Assembly: GCF_026151205.1 (NCBI RefSeq)
Contig: NC_087072.1
Coordinates: 1,569,375-1,633,374, forward strand
Source of the DNA: Bolinopsis microptera
Lineage: Eukaryota; Ctenophora; Tentaculata; Lobata; Bolinopsidae
Length of the DNA stretch: 64,000 nucleotides
Direction of reading: 5' to 3'
A program made the translations under genes and the position numbers. This document shows positions 22,262-30,782 of this stretch, one piece after another (within the stretch, counting starts at the first letter, position 1; each line of letters opens with the position of its first letter). Under the pieces are notes generated by a model, which worked only from the letters and a program-made list of their open reading frames with translations, was not told where the DNA came from and made no database searches.

Positions 22262-25200
22262 ATGTCGGAAAAAGATCTATCAATATCTGGATCAGTTGCT
22301 ATCACGATTTGCTATGGTATCGTCGGTGCATTTTTTATGTTAAACTTTTTGTCAAGAAGAAGATATAACTACTCTTTACTCAAAAAGAAGATTTATGAAA
22401 TCCGGTTAATTATCACAAATGCAAAACGAAAATACATCGATGATTGGTTGACAAAGCTGAAGAGAGACGGTGAAGATATCCGTGCAAACTACCTCCCATC
22501 ATCGGAACCACTACCAAAAGATCAGCCATATAAGTACTACCCTATCATGATCCCACCAACACCTCTCTCACAGTATGTTGACAGAATGAATATGAAACTT
22601 CTAAATGAACTGAAGAAAAAGGATAGGGTAAAGTACGATGGTATCATAAAACAACGATTAGATTCCAAGGACGGTTACGAGGCCGAAGTGAAAGTTTTTC
22701 GGGCCCTTGAAAGATTGAAACTGAACGAGAACATGATATTCGTTCTGCATAGTTTAAAGTACAGTGATCAGAGGGATTATCATTATTTTGTTGGAGAAGT
22801 ACAACAAGGAGAGTGCGATTTTATCATAATGGGAAGGAACTATTTCGTCATCATAGAAGTTAAGAAAAATCATGCAGACGTGAAAAACGCTATGGATCAA
22901 GCTAAACGAACTGAGAAGCTTATTGCAGGCATTATGGCTCAAATTACTGATAAAGTAAAACCTCAGATTTTGAACTTCGCTGCATGTCCCTTCTTCGCAG
23001 GTGTGAAAGATGTAAAAAATGCAAGAGTTATAACAAAAGAAGATCTAAAAGATGACAGGAGCTTTTATTCATGGTGGGAAAAAAACGTTATCGACAACGT
23101 AGATCAGCAAACTTCTTCTACGTATTATGAAGAAACTCGAGACATTCTTATCGCGTTGTGGGCCATGAATAAAAACAATAAATGTGAGAAAGAAAGGTGC
23201 TCCTTGGAGTGGAACGTACTGAAGATTGATAAGGAACTAAAAGATGGCCTGATCACATTTGAGCCGAAAAAAGACAAGGGGACAGCAAGCCTAGATGTTG
23301 TTGAAGCACCCGAGGTAATCAGAAAATATTGTGGAGTTAAGTACCTGACAACAGAGCAAAATAAAGTATGGCAACGTTTCAGTTTTCTAAAATACAAAAC
23401 AGAGCAAAATAAGGTATTTCAGTGTCTCGGTTTACAAAAATACAACGTATTTGAACGCTCACTAAGATACAAAATAGATCATCAAGATAGGGTATCTGAA
23501 TTTGTATTAAGAATATACGAAGAGAGGATACTAGGATCAAATCGTGAAGATGAGTTATATGAACGTTTACTAAGATGCAAAACAGAAGAAGATAAGGTAT
23601 TTGAATGTTTTCTAAGATACAAAACAGAAGAAGATAAGGCATTTGAACGTTTACAAAGTTCTGATACACTGATATCCCGTACAACCATTAACGACAAATT
23701 TAGAAATGAGTTTGAAGTTTTGCTTAAACTCAAAACAGAGAAAGATTTGGTATTTGAACGTTTGCATGGATACCGAACAGATAGAAAAAATGAGTTATTT
23801 GAACGGTTACTAAGATACAAAACAGAAAAAGAAAGTTCTCTGAGAGACCACACAGAGGAAGATGAATTATATGAACGTTTACTAAGATACAAAACAGGGG
23901 AAGATAAGGTATTTGGATGGTTTCTAAGATACAAAACAGAAGAAGATAAGGTATTTGAATGTTTTCTAAGATACAAAACAGAAGAAGATAAGGTATTTGA
24001 ACGTTTCCTAAGTTCTGATACACTGATACTCCTTACTGATATTCCTTACTACGACAAATTTAGAAATGAGTTTGAAGTTTTGCTAAAACTCAAAACAGAG
24101 AAAGATTTGGTATTTGAACGTTTGCAAAAAGACAAAACAGAGGAAGATAAGGTATTTAAACCTTTACTAAGAGACAAAACAGAGTTATTTCAACATGCAT
24201 TAAGATCCCACATACCATTTCTAGTATGGATTGATGGACCAGCTGGGAGTGGGAAAACTGTGCTTCTGGCAGGGAGACTGCTACAACTAGCTCTGCAATT
24301 AGATACAGTACAGAGAAGAAGTGTTGTTTTCAAATTCATTGAAGGAAACAGCGACACTGACTCTACAGAAGGAGAAGAACACCTTACAATATATCAAAGA
24401 GCATGTCAGGAAGCAGGCGTGGATGTCAAGCTTATCTTTCCTTCTAACTCTGGAGAAATACATTCATTGGCAGAGCAGATAATGAACAGTAATAAAACTG
24501 TAACAATTATAGAGTTGAAATATGTTGATATCAAATATCTGAAATATACATTTGCTAATCTTGAGTGCTTTGAGTCGAATGTGATTATAGATGATTTTCA
24601 GTGCCTGTTACGTTGGTATGGCAAAGCTGATATCGGTGACCTGCTGAATAAACTGAACAGATTTTATAGAGTTTCAGGGTTTAGTCTGCTAATAGCATGT
24701 GATTTAGGACAGTGGTATTGGCGTGACAGAGAATATATTGAAAGTGTAAGAAATTGCATTGAAAGGTATTGGACTTTTGGAAAACAAGAGTTAAAAAAGA
24801 ATCTTAGGAACACTTGTGATATATCAGATGTTTTATCCGTTTTTAGAGATAAATACATAGAATCTGCGCTAGACTGTGACATGTTACCCAAGCAACTTCC
24901 GGGTCATTTCATCCGTGGCCCACTAACTGAATTTCATATATTTGAAAAGTTTGATCGTGATTTAATCACGATTAAATTTAATCAAGAATTGATGAAGTTA
25001 TGCAGAATTAACGATTCAGATAATTCTAAATATGGGACTGTAGTTTACAATGATGTTAACGAAGCACTAATTGAAAGCATATCGGAGGTGAATAAAGAAA
25101 AGATAAAGGTGTGTCACTGTTCACAAATCAACTCAGCTGAATGGCCGGCTGTTCTTGTGTTACATAATATATGGGGCGTTAACTTAGTTAGTTACCGTAA

Positions 25201-25381
25201 CTATGAGAAAGAGGACTTTACTCAACTTTATCTTATGATATCGCGAGCTCGGGTAAAGTGTTCCGTTTTGATGTATAAAGGAGGAAGGCGAAAGAAAGAG
25301 AAATCTTATTCAAGACCGATGAATACAATGTTACTATTGCTTGAAAAAATAGAACCTTTAGCTCGTGTTATCAAATATTAG
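22262..25381 (+). CDS. Membrane-anchored NERD-type nuclease / SF1 helicase fusion
   Basis: An intronless ORF of 1039 codons from the chosen ATG; the frame extends 55 codons further up through a minisatellite. Residues ~8-29 form a hydrophobic segment (AITICYGIVGAFFML) followed by SRRR, so probably a membrane anchor. Residues ~138-235 match a NERD/PD-(D/E)xK nuclease: GYEAEVKVF, then GECDFIIMGRNYFVIIEVKK with D186, E199 and K201. Residues ~370-640 are charged repeats (RYKTEEDKVFE). The C-terminus is an SF1 helicase: Walker A DGPAGSGKT (K665), VIIDDFQ (D777/D778), ACDLGQ, LKKNLRNT (R849), a motif-V-like INSAEWPAVLVL and LYLMISRARV (R995). The predicted role is nuclease plus ATP-driven nucleic-acid remodelling at a membrane. 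The layout recalls bacterial NERD-helicases and, more loosely, Schlafen proteins; the function is unknown. Confidence 0.8.
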   Translation: MSEKDLSISGSVAITICYGIVGAFFMLNFLSRRRYNYSLLKKKIYEIRLIITNAKRKYIDDWLTKLKRDGEDIRANYLPSSEPLPKDQPYKYYPIMIPPTPLSQYVDRMNMKLLNELKKKDRVKYDGIIKQRLDSKDGYEAEVKVFRALERLKLNENMIFVLHSLKYSDQRDYHYFVGEVQQGECDFIIMGRNYFVIIEVKKNHADVKNAMDQAKRTEKLIAGIMAQITDKVKPQILNFAACPFFAGVKDVKNARVITKEDLKDDRSFYSWWEKNVIDNVDQQTSSTYYEETRDILIALWAMNKNNKCEKERCSLEWNVLKIDKELKDGLITFEPKKDKGTASLDVVEAPEVIRKYCGVKYLTTEQNKVWQRFSFLKYKTEQNKVFQCLGLQKYNVFERSLRYKIDHQDRVSEFVLRIYEERILGSNREDELYERLLRCKTEEDKVFECFLRYKTEEDKAFERLQSSDTLISRTTINDKFRNEFEVLLKLKTEKDLVFERLHGYRTDRKNELFERLLRYKTEKESSLRDHTEEDELYERLLRYKTGEDKVFGWFLRYKTEEDKVFECFLRYKTEEDKVFERFLSSDTLILLTDIPYYDKFRNEFEVLLKLKTEKDLVFERLQKDKTEEDKVFKPLLRDKTELFQHALRSHIPFLVWIDGPAGSGKTVLLAGRLLQLALQLDTVQRRSVVFKFIEGNSDTDSTEGEEHLTIYQRACQEAGVDVKLIFPSNSGEIHSLAEQIMNSNKTVTIIELKYVDIKYLKYTFANLECFESNVIIDDFQCLLRWYGKADIGDLLNKLNRFYRVSGFSLLIACDLGQWYWRDREYIESVRNCIERYWTFGKQELKKNLRNTCDISDVLSVFRDKYIESALDCDMLPKQLPGHFIRGPLTEFHIFEKFDRDLITIKFNQELMKLCRINDSDNSKYGTVVYNDVNEALIESISEVNKEKIKVCHCSQINSAEWPAVLVLHNIWGVNLVSYRNYEKEDFTQLYLMISRARVKCSVLMYKGGRRKKEKSYSRPMNTMLLLLEKIEPLARVIKY
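23370..24190 (+). repeat. Coding repeats: 14-residue units with a ~354-360-bp higher-order duplication
   Basis: Inside the NERD-helicase ORF, 42-bp units encoding variants of LRYKTEEDKVFECF recur. A larger block (from TEEDKVFECF through SSDTLI to DKFRNEFEVLLKLKTEKD) appears twice, at about 23575-23770 and 23930-24130, the second copy 6 bp longer. All length changes are multiples of three, so the frame is kept, which suggests selection on the protein. Confidence 0.85.
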
Positions 25382-26444
25382 ATTTCTTTCTTATTTGCTA
25401 ACAGTGCATGGGAGCCCTTCAGAACAGAGACCGGGACATTCTGGCCGTAGGATACTAAAGACTTCAGAGTTCAGGGTCCATACCTTTAAACATTTTTTCT
25501 CGATGTTCAAGAACATCAAATATACGAACATTCATAACATACATGAACAACTTCTGAAGCTGTTGCATGTTCGATCAAGACTAAAAACCTGCAGGCAGTG
25601 TTGATCTGAGACCGATGAAAGTGACATTAGCTTGTGCGGCATCTGCAGTGAAATTGGTCCTTTCTCGAGCAAGTAATCTAAAGAAATCTCAATCAGCCAT
25701 GAAATGTACCACAGTTGGTTACATCACAACTGACAGAAACAAAGAGGAGAGAGCAGCTCATCAGAAACCTTTTCTCAAAATAAAGGATATGATCATTGCT
25801 GAGCCAAAAAAGTATCACTATCTTAGGCAAGATTCTAAATATAGATAAGACAGTAACTGTCACCAAGATAGTATTAGTCACCAAGGTGTAACAATCAGCG
25901 CATTGGTTATCTATAGTACTTTGTTTTGATTGTATGCAAGCATGTAAAACTGTTAACTGATTCGTAAATTTGATGATTTTTTGTGAAAACTTTTTTAAAT
26001 GAGGAACTTTTTTGTGAGTCTTAAAACTGCAACCGTGATTGTAACTCAGGTATGTGATGACTTGTGGATCGCACATCGCTGAATAGCAATCGCGAAGCAG
26101 GTTTCACCCAGGTCAGGTTTGTCTAGGCTATTCTCTGAGGGCACACTGTGTTTATGTTTTGTGTTGTGTGCCAAGGTACATCGTTTGATTTTGGATATTT
26201 TCGTATGTCTTACAGTTACGGGTATCAATATCTATCATATATATTCTATGCAATTCAATTATTTTTCGAGTAAACATTAATCGGGGAACCAAAACCCGAT
26301 TCCCAATCAATCAGGAATAATATAATTTTTAATTGTCGGTGGAATCCAAATTTTTGATGGTTAAAAAGGGGGCATAATAGTAGTATAGGGAGTATAATTA
26401 TAGGTCACTATAGGTGATATAAGAGCAACAGTCGTGCTTTTCAG
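25382..26444. other. 3' flank of the NERD-helicase gene, no further gene recognised
   Basis: Short ORFs only. An AATAAA about 400 bp past the stop (near 25779) could be the polyadenylation signal. The 77-codon plus ORF at 25615-25848 and minus ORFs around 25693-26228 show no domain. Confidence 0.4.
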
Positions 26445-26504
26445 CACTGTGAATCCCCTGTAAGAAAATGAATTATGTTCAATCCCCTGTTAAAGAGTGA
26501 GTTA

Positions 26505-27387
26505 CCTTATCGGACCTTATTTGGACGGACATTACTTGAACGCTGGAGGCCCTAGCGTTCATCTTAATGTCCGTTCAAATAAAGTCCGTTCAATTAATGT
26601 CCGTCCAAGTTAAAGTCCGTTGAAATTTTTTCAAACATTTTTCCATTTCGAACTTTTTGTCCAGAATATGACAACTATGAGAACTTTATTGTGCCGTAAG
26701 TTAACGACGGAAAGGTTCTCCTTGGTCTGCCGGAGGCACAGAAAACTTTACTAGTATATGATGTTTTCAAGGGTCACTTGGCGGAAAAATTCAACGAAAT
26801 TATGGCACTCAGAAGAAATGAACTAGTCCCCGCCAACATGACAAACTTGTTCCAGCCTCTAGATATTACGGTAAAATCGTGTTTCCAAGGACATTGTCCG
26901 ACGTTGTTATAGTTCATATTACTCAGGGGAGGTAATGGAACAGTGCTAGGAAAGCTCCACGTGATGTTAAGGTTAACCTAAAGTTGTCTAAGATAAAACC
27001 ACTTCACGCCGAATGGCTTGTAAAAGTTAACACTGAAATGCAGGACCAGGGTAGTTTGATAAAAAAAGGTTTCCATAAAGCTAGAAATCACTGATGCTTT
27101 AAGCATGGACTATTTCATGCACGAAAACCCATTTGATGAAGATGATATGTGATATTAGACACTGATCATGTACACATGTTTTAAGAGTTTTACTGCTTAA
27201 TGACTGCTTTTCTTACTTACTGTATAAAAAATGGATTTAAAAATCATTTACTGAAATTAAAAAACGTCAAAAAATTGAAAAAAATTCGGATTTTTGATGG
27301 TTTTGAATGCCTTCGAGCGTTCATATTAATGTCCGTTCATAATTATGTCCGTTCATGTAATGTCCGTCCAAATAAGGTCCGATAAGG
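26505..27387. mobile_element. Degenerate pogo/Tc1-mariner-like element with terminal inverted repeats and TA duplication
   Basis: The ends are perfect inverted repeats beginning CCTTATCGGACCTTATTTGG and extending about 30 bp, with further subterminal GTCCGTTCA repeats on both sides. A TA dinucleotide flanks each end (26503-26504 and 27388-27389), and minisatellite sequence continues on both sides. The interior carries a broken DDE-transposase remnant. At 883 bp it is too short to encode a full transposase. Confidence 0.85.
26715..27110 (+). pseudogene. Remnant of a pogo-type DDE transposase
   Basis: The frame at 26715-26912 reads LLVYDVFKGHLAEKFNEIM, then NELVPANMTNLFQPLDITV before a stop. 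This matches the block holding the last catalytic acidic residue of pogo/jerky-like DDE_1 transposases (D-x-F-K-G ... VPAN-T-x-x-x-QPLD). A later frame contains LSKIKPLHAEWLVKV and IKKGFHKA, typical of the C-terminal region. The N-terminal DNA-binding part and first catalytic Asp are missing and the frame is broken, so it is non-functional. Confidence 0.75.
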
Positions 27388-27837
27388 TAGGTTGAATCCC
27401 CTGTTAGAGACTGAGTTATGTTGAATCCCCTGTTAGAGAGTGAGTTATGTTGAATCCCCTGTAAGAAAATGAATTATGTTGAATCCCCTGTTAGAGAGTG
27501 AGTTATGTTGAATCCCCTGTAAGAGAGTGAGTTATGTTGAATCCCCTGTTAGAGAGTGAGTTATGTTGAACCCCCTGTAAGAGAGTGAGTTATGTTGAAT
27601 CCCCTGTTAGAGAGTGAGTTATGTTGAATCCCCTGTTAGAGAGTGAGTTATGTTGAATCCCCTGTTAGAGAGTGAGTTATGTTGAACCCCCTGTTAGAGA
27701 GTGAGTTATGTTGAATCCCCTGTTAGAGAGTGAGTTATGTTAAATCTCCTGTTAGAGAGTGAGTTATTTTGAATCCCCTGTTAGAGAGTGAGTTATGTTG
27801 AATCCCCTGTTAGAGAGTGAGTTATGTTAAATCCCTC

Positions 27838-28160
27838 TGAACACAAATTTGACAGATTGGATGAAATTTTCTACCAGAAACCAATAAGTTAGTTAGTTGA
27901 CGATGGTATGAAACCAATTAGAGGTACTAGAAGTCAAAATCCGGGAAAAATTGTAAAATTGTATTTGAGGACCGAAATTTTACAGTTTTGACTGAATTTT
28001 TCGCCTGTAACCAATTAGTCAGTCAACTTTAAATGGCAAATGACACGATTTAGGTGGTGGAAGTTTGATTTCGGTCGGAGAAAGCTCACAGCAGAAGGAT
28101 TAACAAAACGAAAATCTGTATTTTCCAAACTCTGTCCCATTTTCAAATATGAAAATAGTA
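27838..28160. repeat. Second copy of the dispersed repeat seen at 10195-10665
   Basis: It shares ordered blocks with the first copy (GACGATGGTATGAAACCAA, ACCGAAATTTTACAGTTTTG, GCAGAAGGATTAACAAAACG) with small insertions and deletions. It directly abuts the 29-bp minisatellite. Confidence 0.8.
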
Positions 28161-28248
28161 GTATACATATTCATACACCTGGCCGGCAATCACCTAGGTG
28201 TGAACTGCCCCCGGGGCCTCCCCCGGGCTGAGCTGCCCCCGGGAGCTG

Positions 28249-28370
28249 CCCCGGGGAGCTGGGGAACTGGGCTGCCCCGGGGAGCTGGGGAACTGGGCTG
28301 CCCCGGGGAGCTGGGGAACTGGGCTGCCCCGGGGAGCTGGAGAACTGGGCTGCCCCGGGAACCTCACCAG
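28249..28370. repeat. GC-rich 26-bp minisatellite
   Basis: About four copies of CCCCGGGGAGCTGGGGAACT plus GGGCTG, in a local GC island (28200-28440) that contrasts with the AT-rich surroundings. The central CCCCGGGG is palindromic. ORFs across it are repeat artefacts. Confidence 0.9.
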
Positions 28371-29068
28371 GGGCAAATAATCGCAACAACAATCACCACA
28401 GCAATAGCCCGGGAATTCCCCGGAACGGGCTCTCTGTGAGCCAGGTGTGAAATATCCTCGTAACAGGCTCCGGGGACCCTCGATAGATTAATCGTTCATT
28501 TGTTGTTGAGTTCGATTGTTTAGTTTCACACCTTACTCTCGGACTGGAACAAGACATCTCAGATGTAAGTATATTTTTATTTTGTAGCGAATATTCTGTC
28601 CACGGGGCACACAAAACTGTCCCGGGCCCTTGTTCCTAAGATCCGCAAGTCCGGTGTGATCTTTCTTAGAGCACGAAGACTTTTATTGCAATAAATCCCT
28701 CGGTGTGAACCCGACCCTCCCAGAGCAATAGGTCCCGCAATTTGCAGCTAGTACTTGCTATATCAAACTTTGCCTCATCCCTTGTAATATGAACATGAAT
28801 TTGCAGCAACTACTTAGTAAAACCAAATGTTTTCAGAATACTCAAGTATCTCTGTGGTTTTAGACAGCAACATGCAACAGTCATCCTATCTAGATAGAAT
28901 TAACAACTCCACTGTTTAAACACATGGTAATACATGAGAACATTTTTCGTTCACCTAGCTGCTCACGAGAACAAGGTGTAAACTTGACATGTTAGTAACA
29001 TTTTCTTCATATCAACTTGTAAAAATCCTGCAACAGTATGTGAACATATATGCTCACTATAAATTCTC
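28371..29068. other. Intergenic, upstream of a small gene model
   Basis: No supported coding exon. A donor-like CATCTCAGATGTAAGTATA at 28556-28574 could end an untranslated 5' exon of the gene starting at 29316. GGTGTGA motifs occur at 28197, 28444 and 28651 and may be transposon ends. Confidence 0.35.
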
Positions 29069-29290
29069 CATCACGCTCTAATTCTCCATCAGTTCCTATA
29101 CAGCTTGTTCTGTCTCACGCTCTAATTCTCCATCAGTTCCTATACAGCTTGTTCTGTCTCACGCTCTAATTCTCCATCAGTTCCTATACAGCTTGTTCTG
29201 TCTCACGCTCTAATTCTCCATCAGTTCCTATACAGCTTGTTCTGTCTCACGCTCTAATTCTCCATCAGTTCCTATACAACTTGTTCTGTC
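29069..29290. repeat. 44-bp minisatellite, about five copies
   Basis: Units beginning TCTAATTCTCCATCAGTTCC and continuing TATACAGCTTGTTCTGTCTC with ACGC. The copies are almost identical, so recently expanded. It lies just upstream of the ATG at 29316. Confidence 0.93.
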
Positions 29291-29315
29291 TCTGCTTGTT
29301 CTGTCTCTGCTTAAT

Positions 29316-30105
29316 ATGTCAAAAAGACCCGAACCACACCCGATACGAGAGTTAGTTTACCTTTTCATTGACCTTTTTAATTATGTTTCGAAATTGTATG
29401 AACCTCACTGTTAATTTATCCACTTGATTTTATTATCACCGATTTTTTAAAAAGTAGGTGCGCAGACCACAAAGAAAGCTGCAAGCGAAAACATATCAAA
29501 GTACTAAAGGAGTCGGGTCGTGGGTGGCCCTGTTGGTGTCCGTAAGTATTTACACATGTTTACAACTTCTTATCTAAGGTATTAATTTCAATACTTTTAA
29601 AACAACTAGCTCTCCGTCAAATGAAGTAATACTCATTGATCTATGTTTTTAAACTTAGATTTGTATTACTTCATTTGACGGAGAGTTAGTTGTAAAAAAC
29701 CATTTCAGTGAGCGGACCACCGACACTGGAGAACCAACTTTGAAGATACCGAGAATCCCGTAAGTAGCTTTGACCAAAAAATTTACTACAATTATTTCTA
29801 ACTCAAATATAACGGCACCAAAATAGAGCCATAATGATCAAATAATAATTTTTTCAGGGTAACCTCAGCACCCGACGTGGCCGAAGACTTCGATGAGCTC
29901 GAGGAACTCTTGAGTAGTGTGTCAAGGTGAGACTATTTAGAACTCTAAAATGATACCGACCACTTCCAAATACTAAACAACTTTCAAAGTGTAGGTGCTC
30001 TATCTAGATTAAAGAGATTCAAAACTGAGGCTTTATCTCAACTCATATATCTTCAGCGAGATCCAGAAGGGGGAGTGTTCAATAAAACCAAAACCCCTAC
30101 CACCC
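29316..30105 (+). CDS. Unknown small multi-exon gene, 3' part caught in a tandem duplication
   Basis: Five exons join in phase: 29316-29350, 29455-29541, 29709-29759, 29858-29926 and 30057-30105 (or 30008-30105 with an alternative acceptor). The first introns are all phase 2. The product starts MSKRPEPHPIRD, has a basic Cys-containing part (CADHKESCKRKHIKV, WPCWCP), then a Thr/Pro-rich and acidic part (DVAEDFDELEELLSSVS). With the last exon read as 33237-33269 (IELLYGTTIS and stop), the protein would be 107 aa. I recognise no family. The 3,229-bp duplication begins at 30066 inside the fifth exon, so the final intron and exon are present twice, but the second copy lacks an acceptor for its partial exon. 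Confidence 0.45.
29602..29693. repeat. 31-bp inverted repeat (hairpin) in an intron
   Basis: ACAACTAGCTCTCCGTCAAA (left arm 29602-29632) is matched by its reverse complement at 29663-29693 with one mismatch; the loop is 30 bp. It lies between the second and third exons of the small gene model and looks like a minimal foldback element. Confidence 0.9.
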
Positions 30106-30286
30106 GTAAGTTTTCATACCGTTTAATATTTAATTTTTACAAGGTAAACACCTTAACATATATTTTTATAAATAGAAAATTAGCGTATAGAGTATCAACA
30201 TTACACAAAACAATTTCATGATAACTGTCTACCTCAACATGTTTCCGTATTATTAAGGAATAAAATTTATGTAAACCGTATACATC

Positions 30287-30640
30287 TTACAAATATTTAT
30301 GGAAACGCTTAGCAAGCAGTCTCTTGGGTATCTTAGACTTTTTCACCAAATCTAAAACAGTCTTATAACCCTTTGGTGGTCTTTTTCGCCCATCTACTAG
30401 TCCATAAACTACCTCATCAAAGTGAATTTCGGGATAGTTCCTTGGACCGTGGGATAGAGTTCCATCCTTTGCTCTGTACAGTTTCATGGCTGCGAAATAA
30501 TCCAACAATGTTTTACATCGTTTAGGGCTTTTACTGAGCTGTGGAACATCTAACGATTTATATGCAATAACATCACTAGGAACTATAACCTTGATAGTTT
30601 CCAAGTTTTTATCTACAGGAACAAGCTTATATTCTGTCAT
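30287..30640 (-). CDS. Unknown basic 117-aa protein ORF
   Basis: An ATG-started ORF of 117 codons with protein-like composition. It begins MTEYKLVPVDKN and ends in a basic tail (LVKKSKIPKRLLAKRFHKYL). Two segments resemble each other (RCKTLLDYF and GYKTVLDLV), hinting at an internal repeat of a helical unit. Despite the first seven residues it is not a Ras-type GTPase, having no P-loop. No signal peptide or membrane segment is seen. It lies about 140 bp from, and divergent to, the retrotransposon fragment at 30783. It may belong to a mobile element or be a young host gene. Function not recognised. Confidence 0.5.
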   Translation of the reverse strand: MTEYKLVPVDKNLETIKVIVPSDVIAYKSLDVPQLSKSPKRCKTLLDYFAAMKLYRAKDGTLSHGPRNYPEIHFDEVVYGLVDGRKRPPKGYKTVLDLVKKSKIPKRLLAKRFHKYL

Positions 30641-30782
30641 TGTCTATGTGATCAGTGAAACAGTCTACTTAAATAGCAGAGATTATACTAGCAACAACCA
30701 GTAAAATGAAACGTAAGATCTTTGAAATTCCTTCTCCCTGGTGTCTAAAAGTTACTCTCTAAAGAACAGCAAGGATCCTTAA

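Larger units (their letters stand above)
26445..27838. repeat. 29-bp minisatellite interrupted by a DNA transposon
   Basis: The unit GAATCCCCTGTTAGAGAGTG (plus AGTTATGTT) occurs about twice at 26445-26504 and about 15 times at 27390-27838. The two parts are separated by the TA-flanked element at 26505-27387, so they were once one array. Left-hand units are more diverged (AAGAAAATGAATT variants). Confidence 0.92.

Noticed and set aside
23125..24023. Minus-strand ORFs of 90-164 codons opposite the NERD-helicase gene
   Set aside because: Shadows of the repetitive plus-strand coding sequence, with no domain of their own.
28149..28439. Gly/Pro/Ala-rich ORFs on both strands
   Set aside because: Artefacts of the GC-rich 26-bp minisatellite; open in several frames at once.
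30287..30640. The ORF begins MTEYKLV, like Ras GTPases
   Set aside because: Resemblance stops after seven residues. There is no GxxxxGKS P-loop, DTAGQ or NKxD motif, so it is coincidence.
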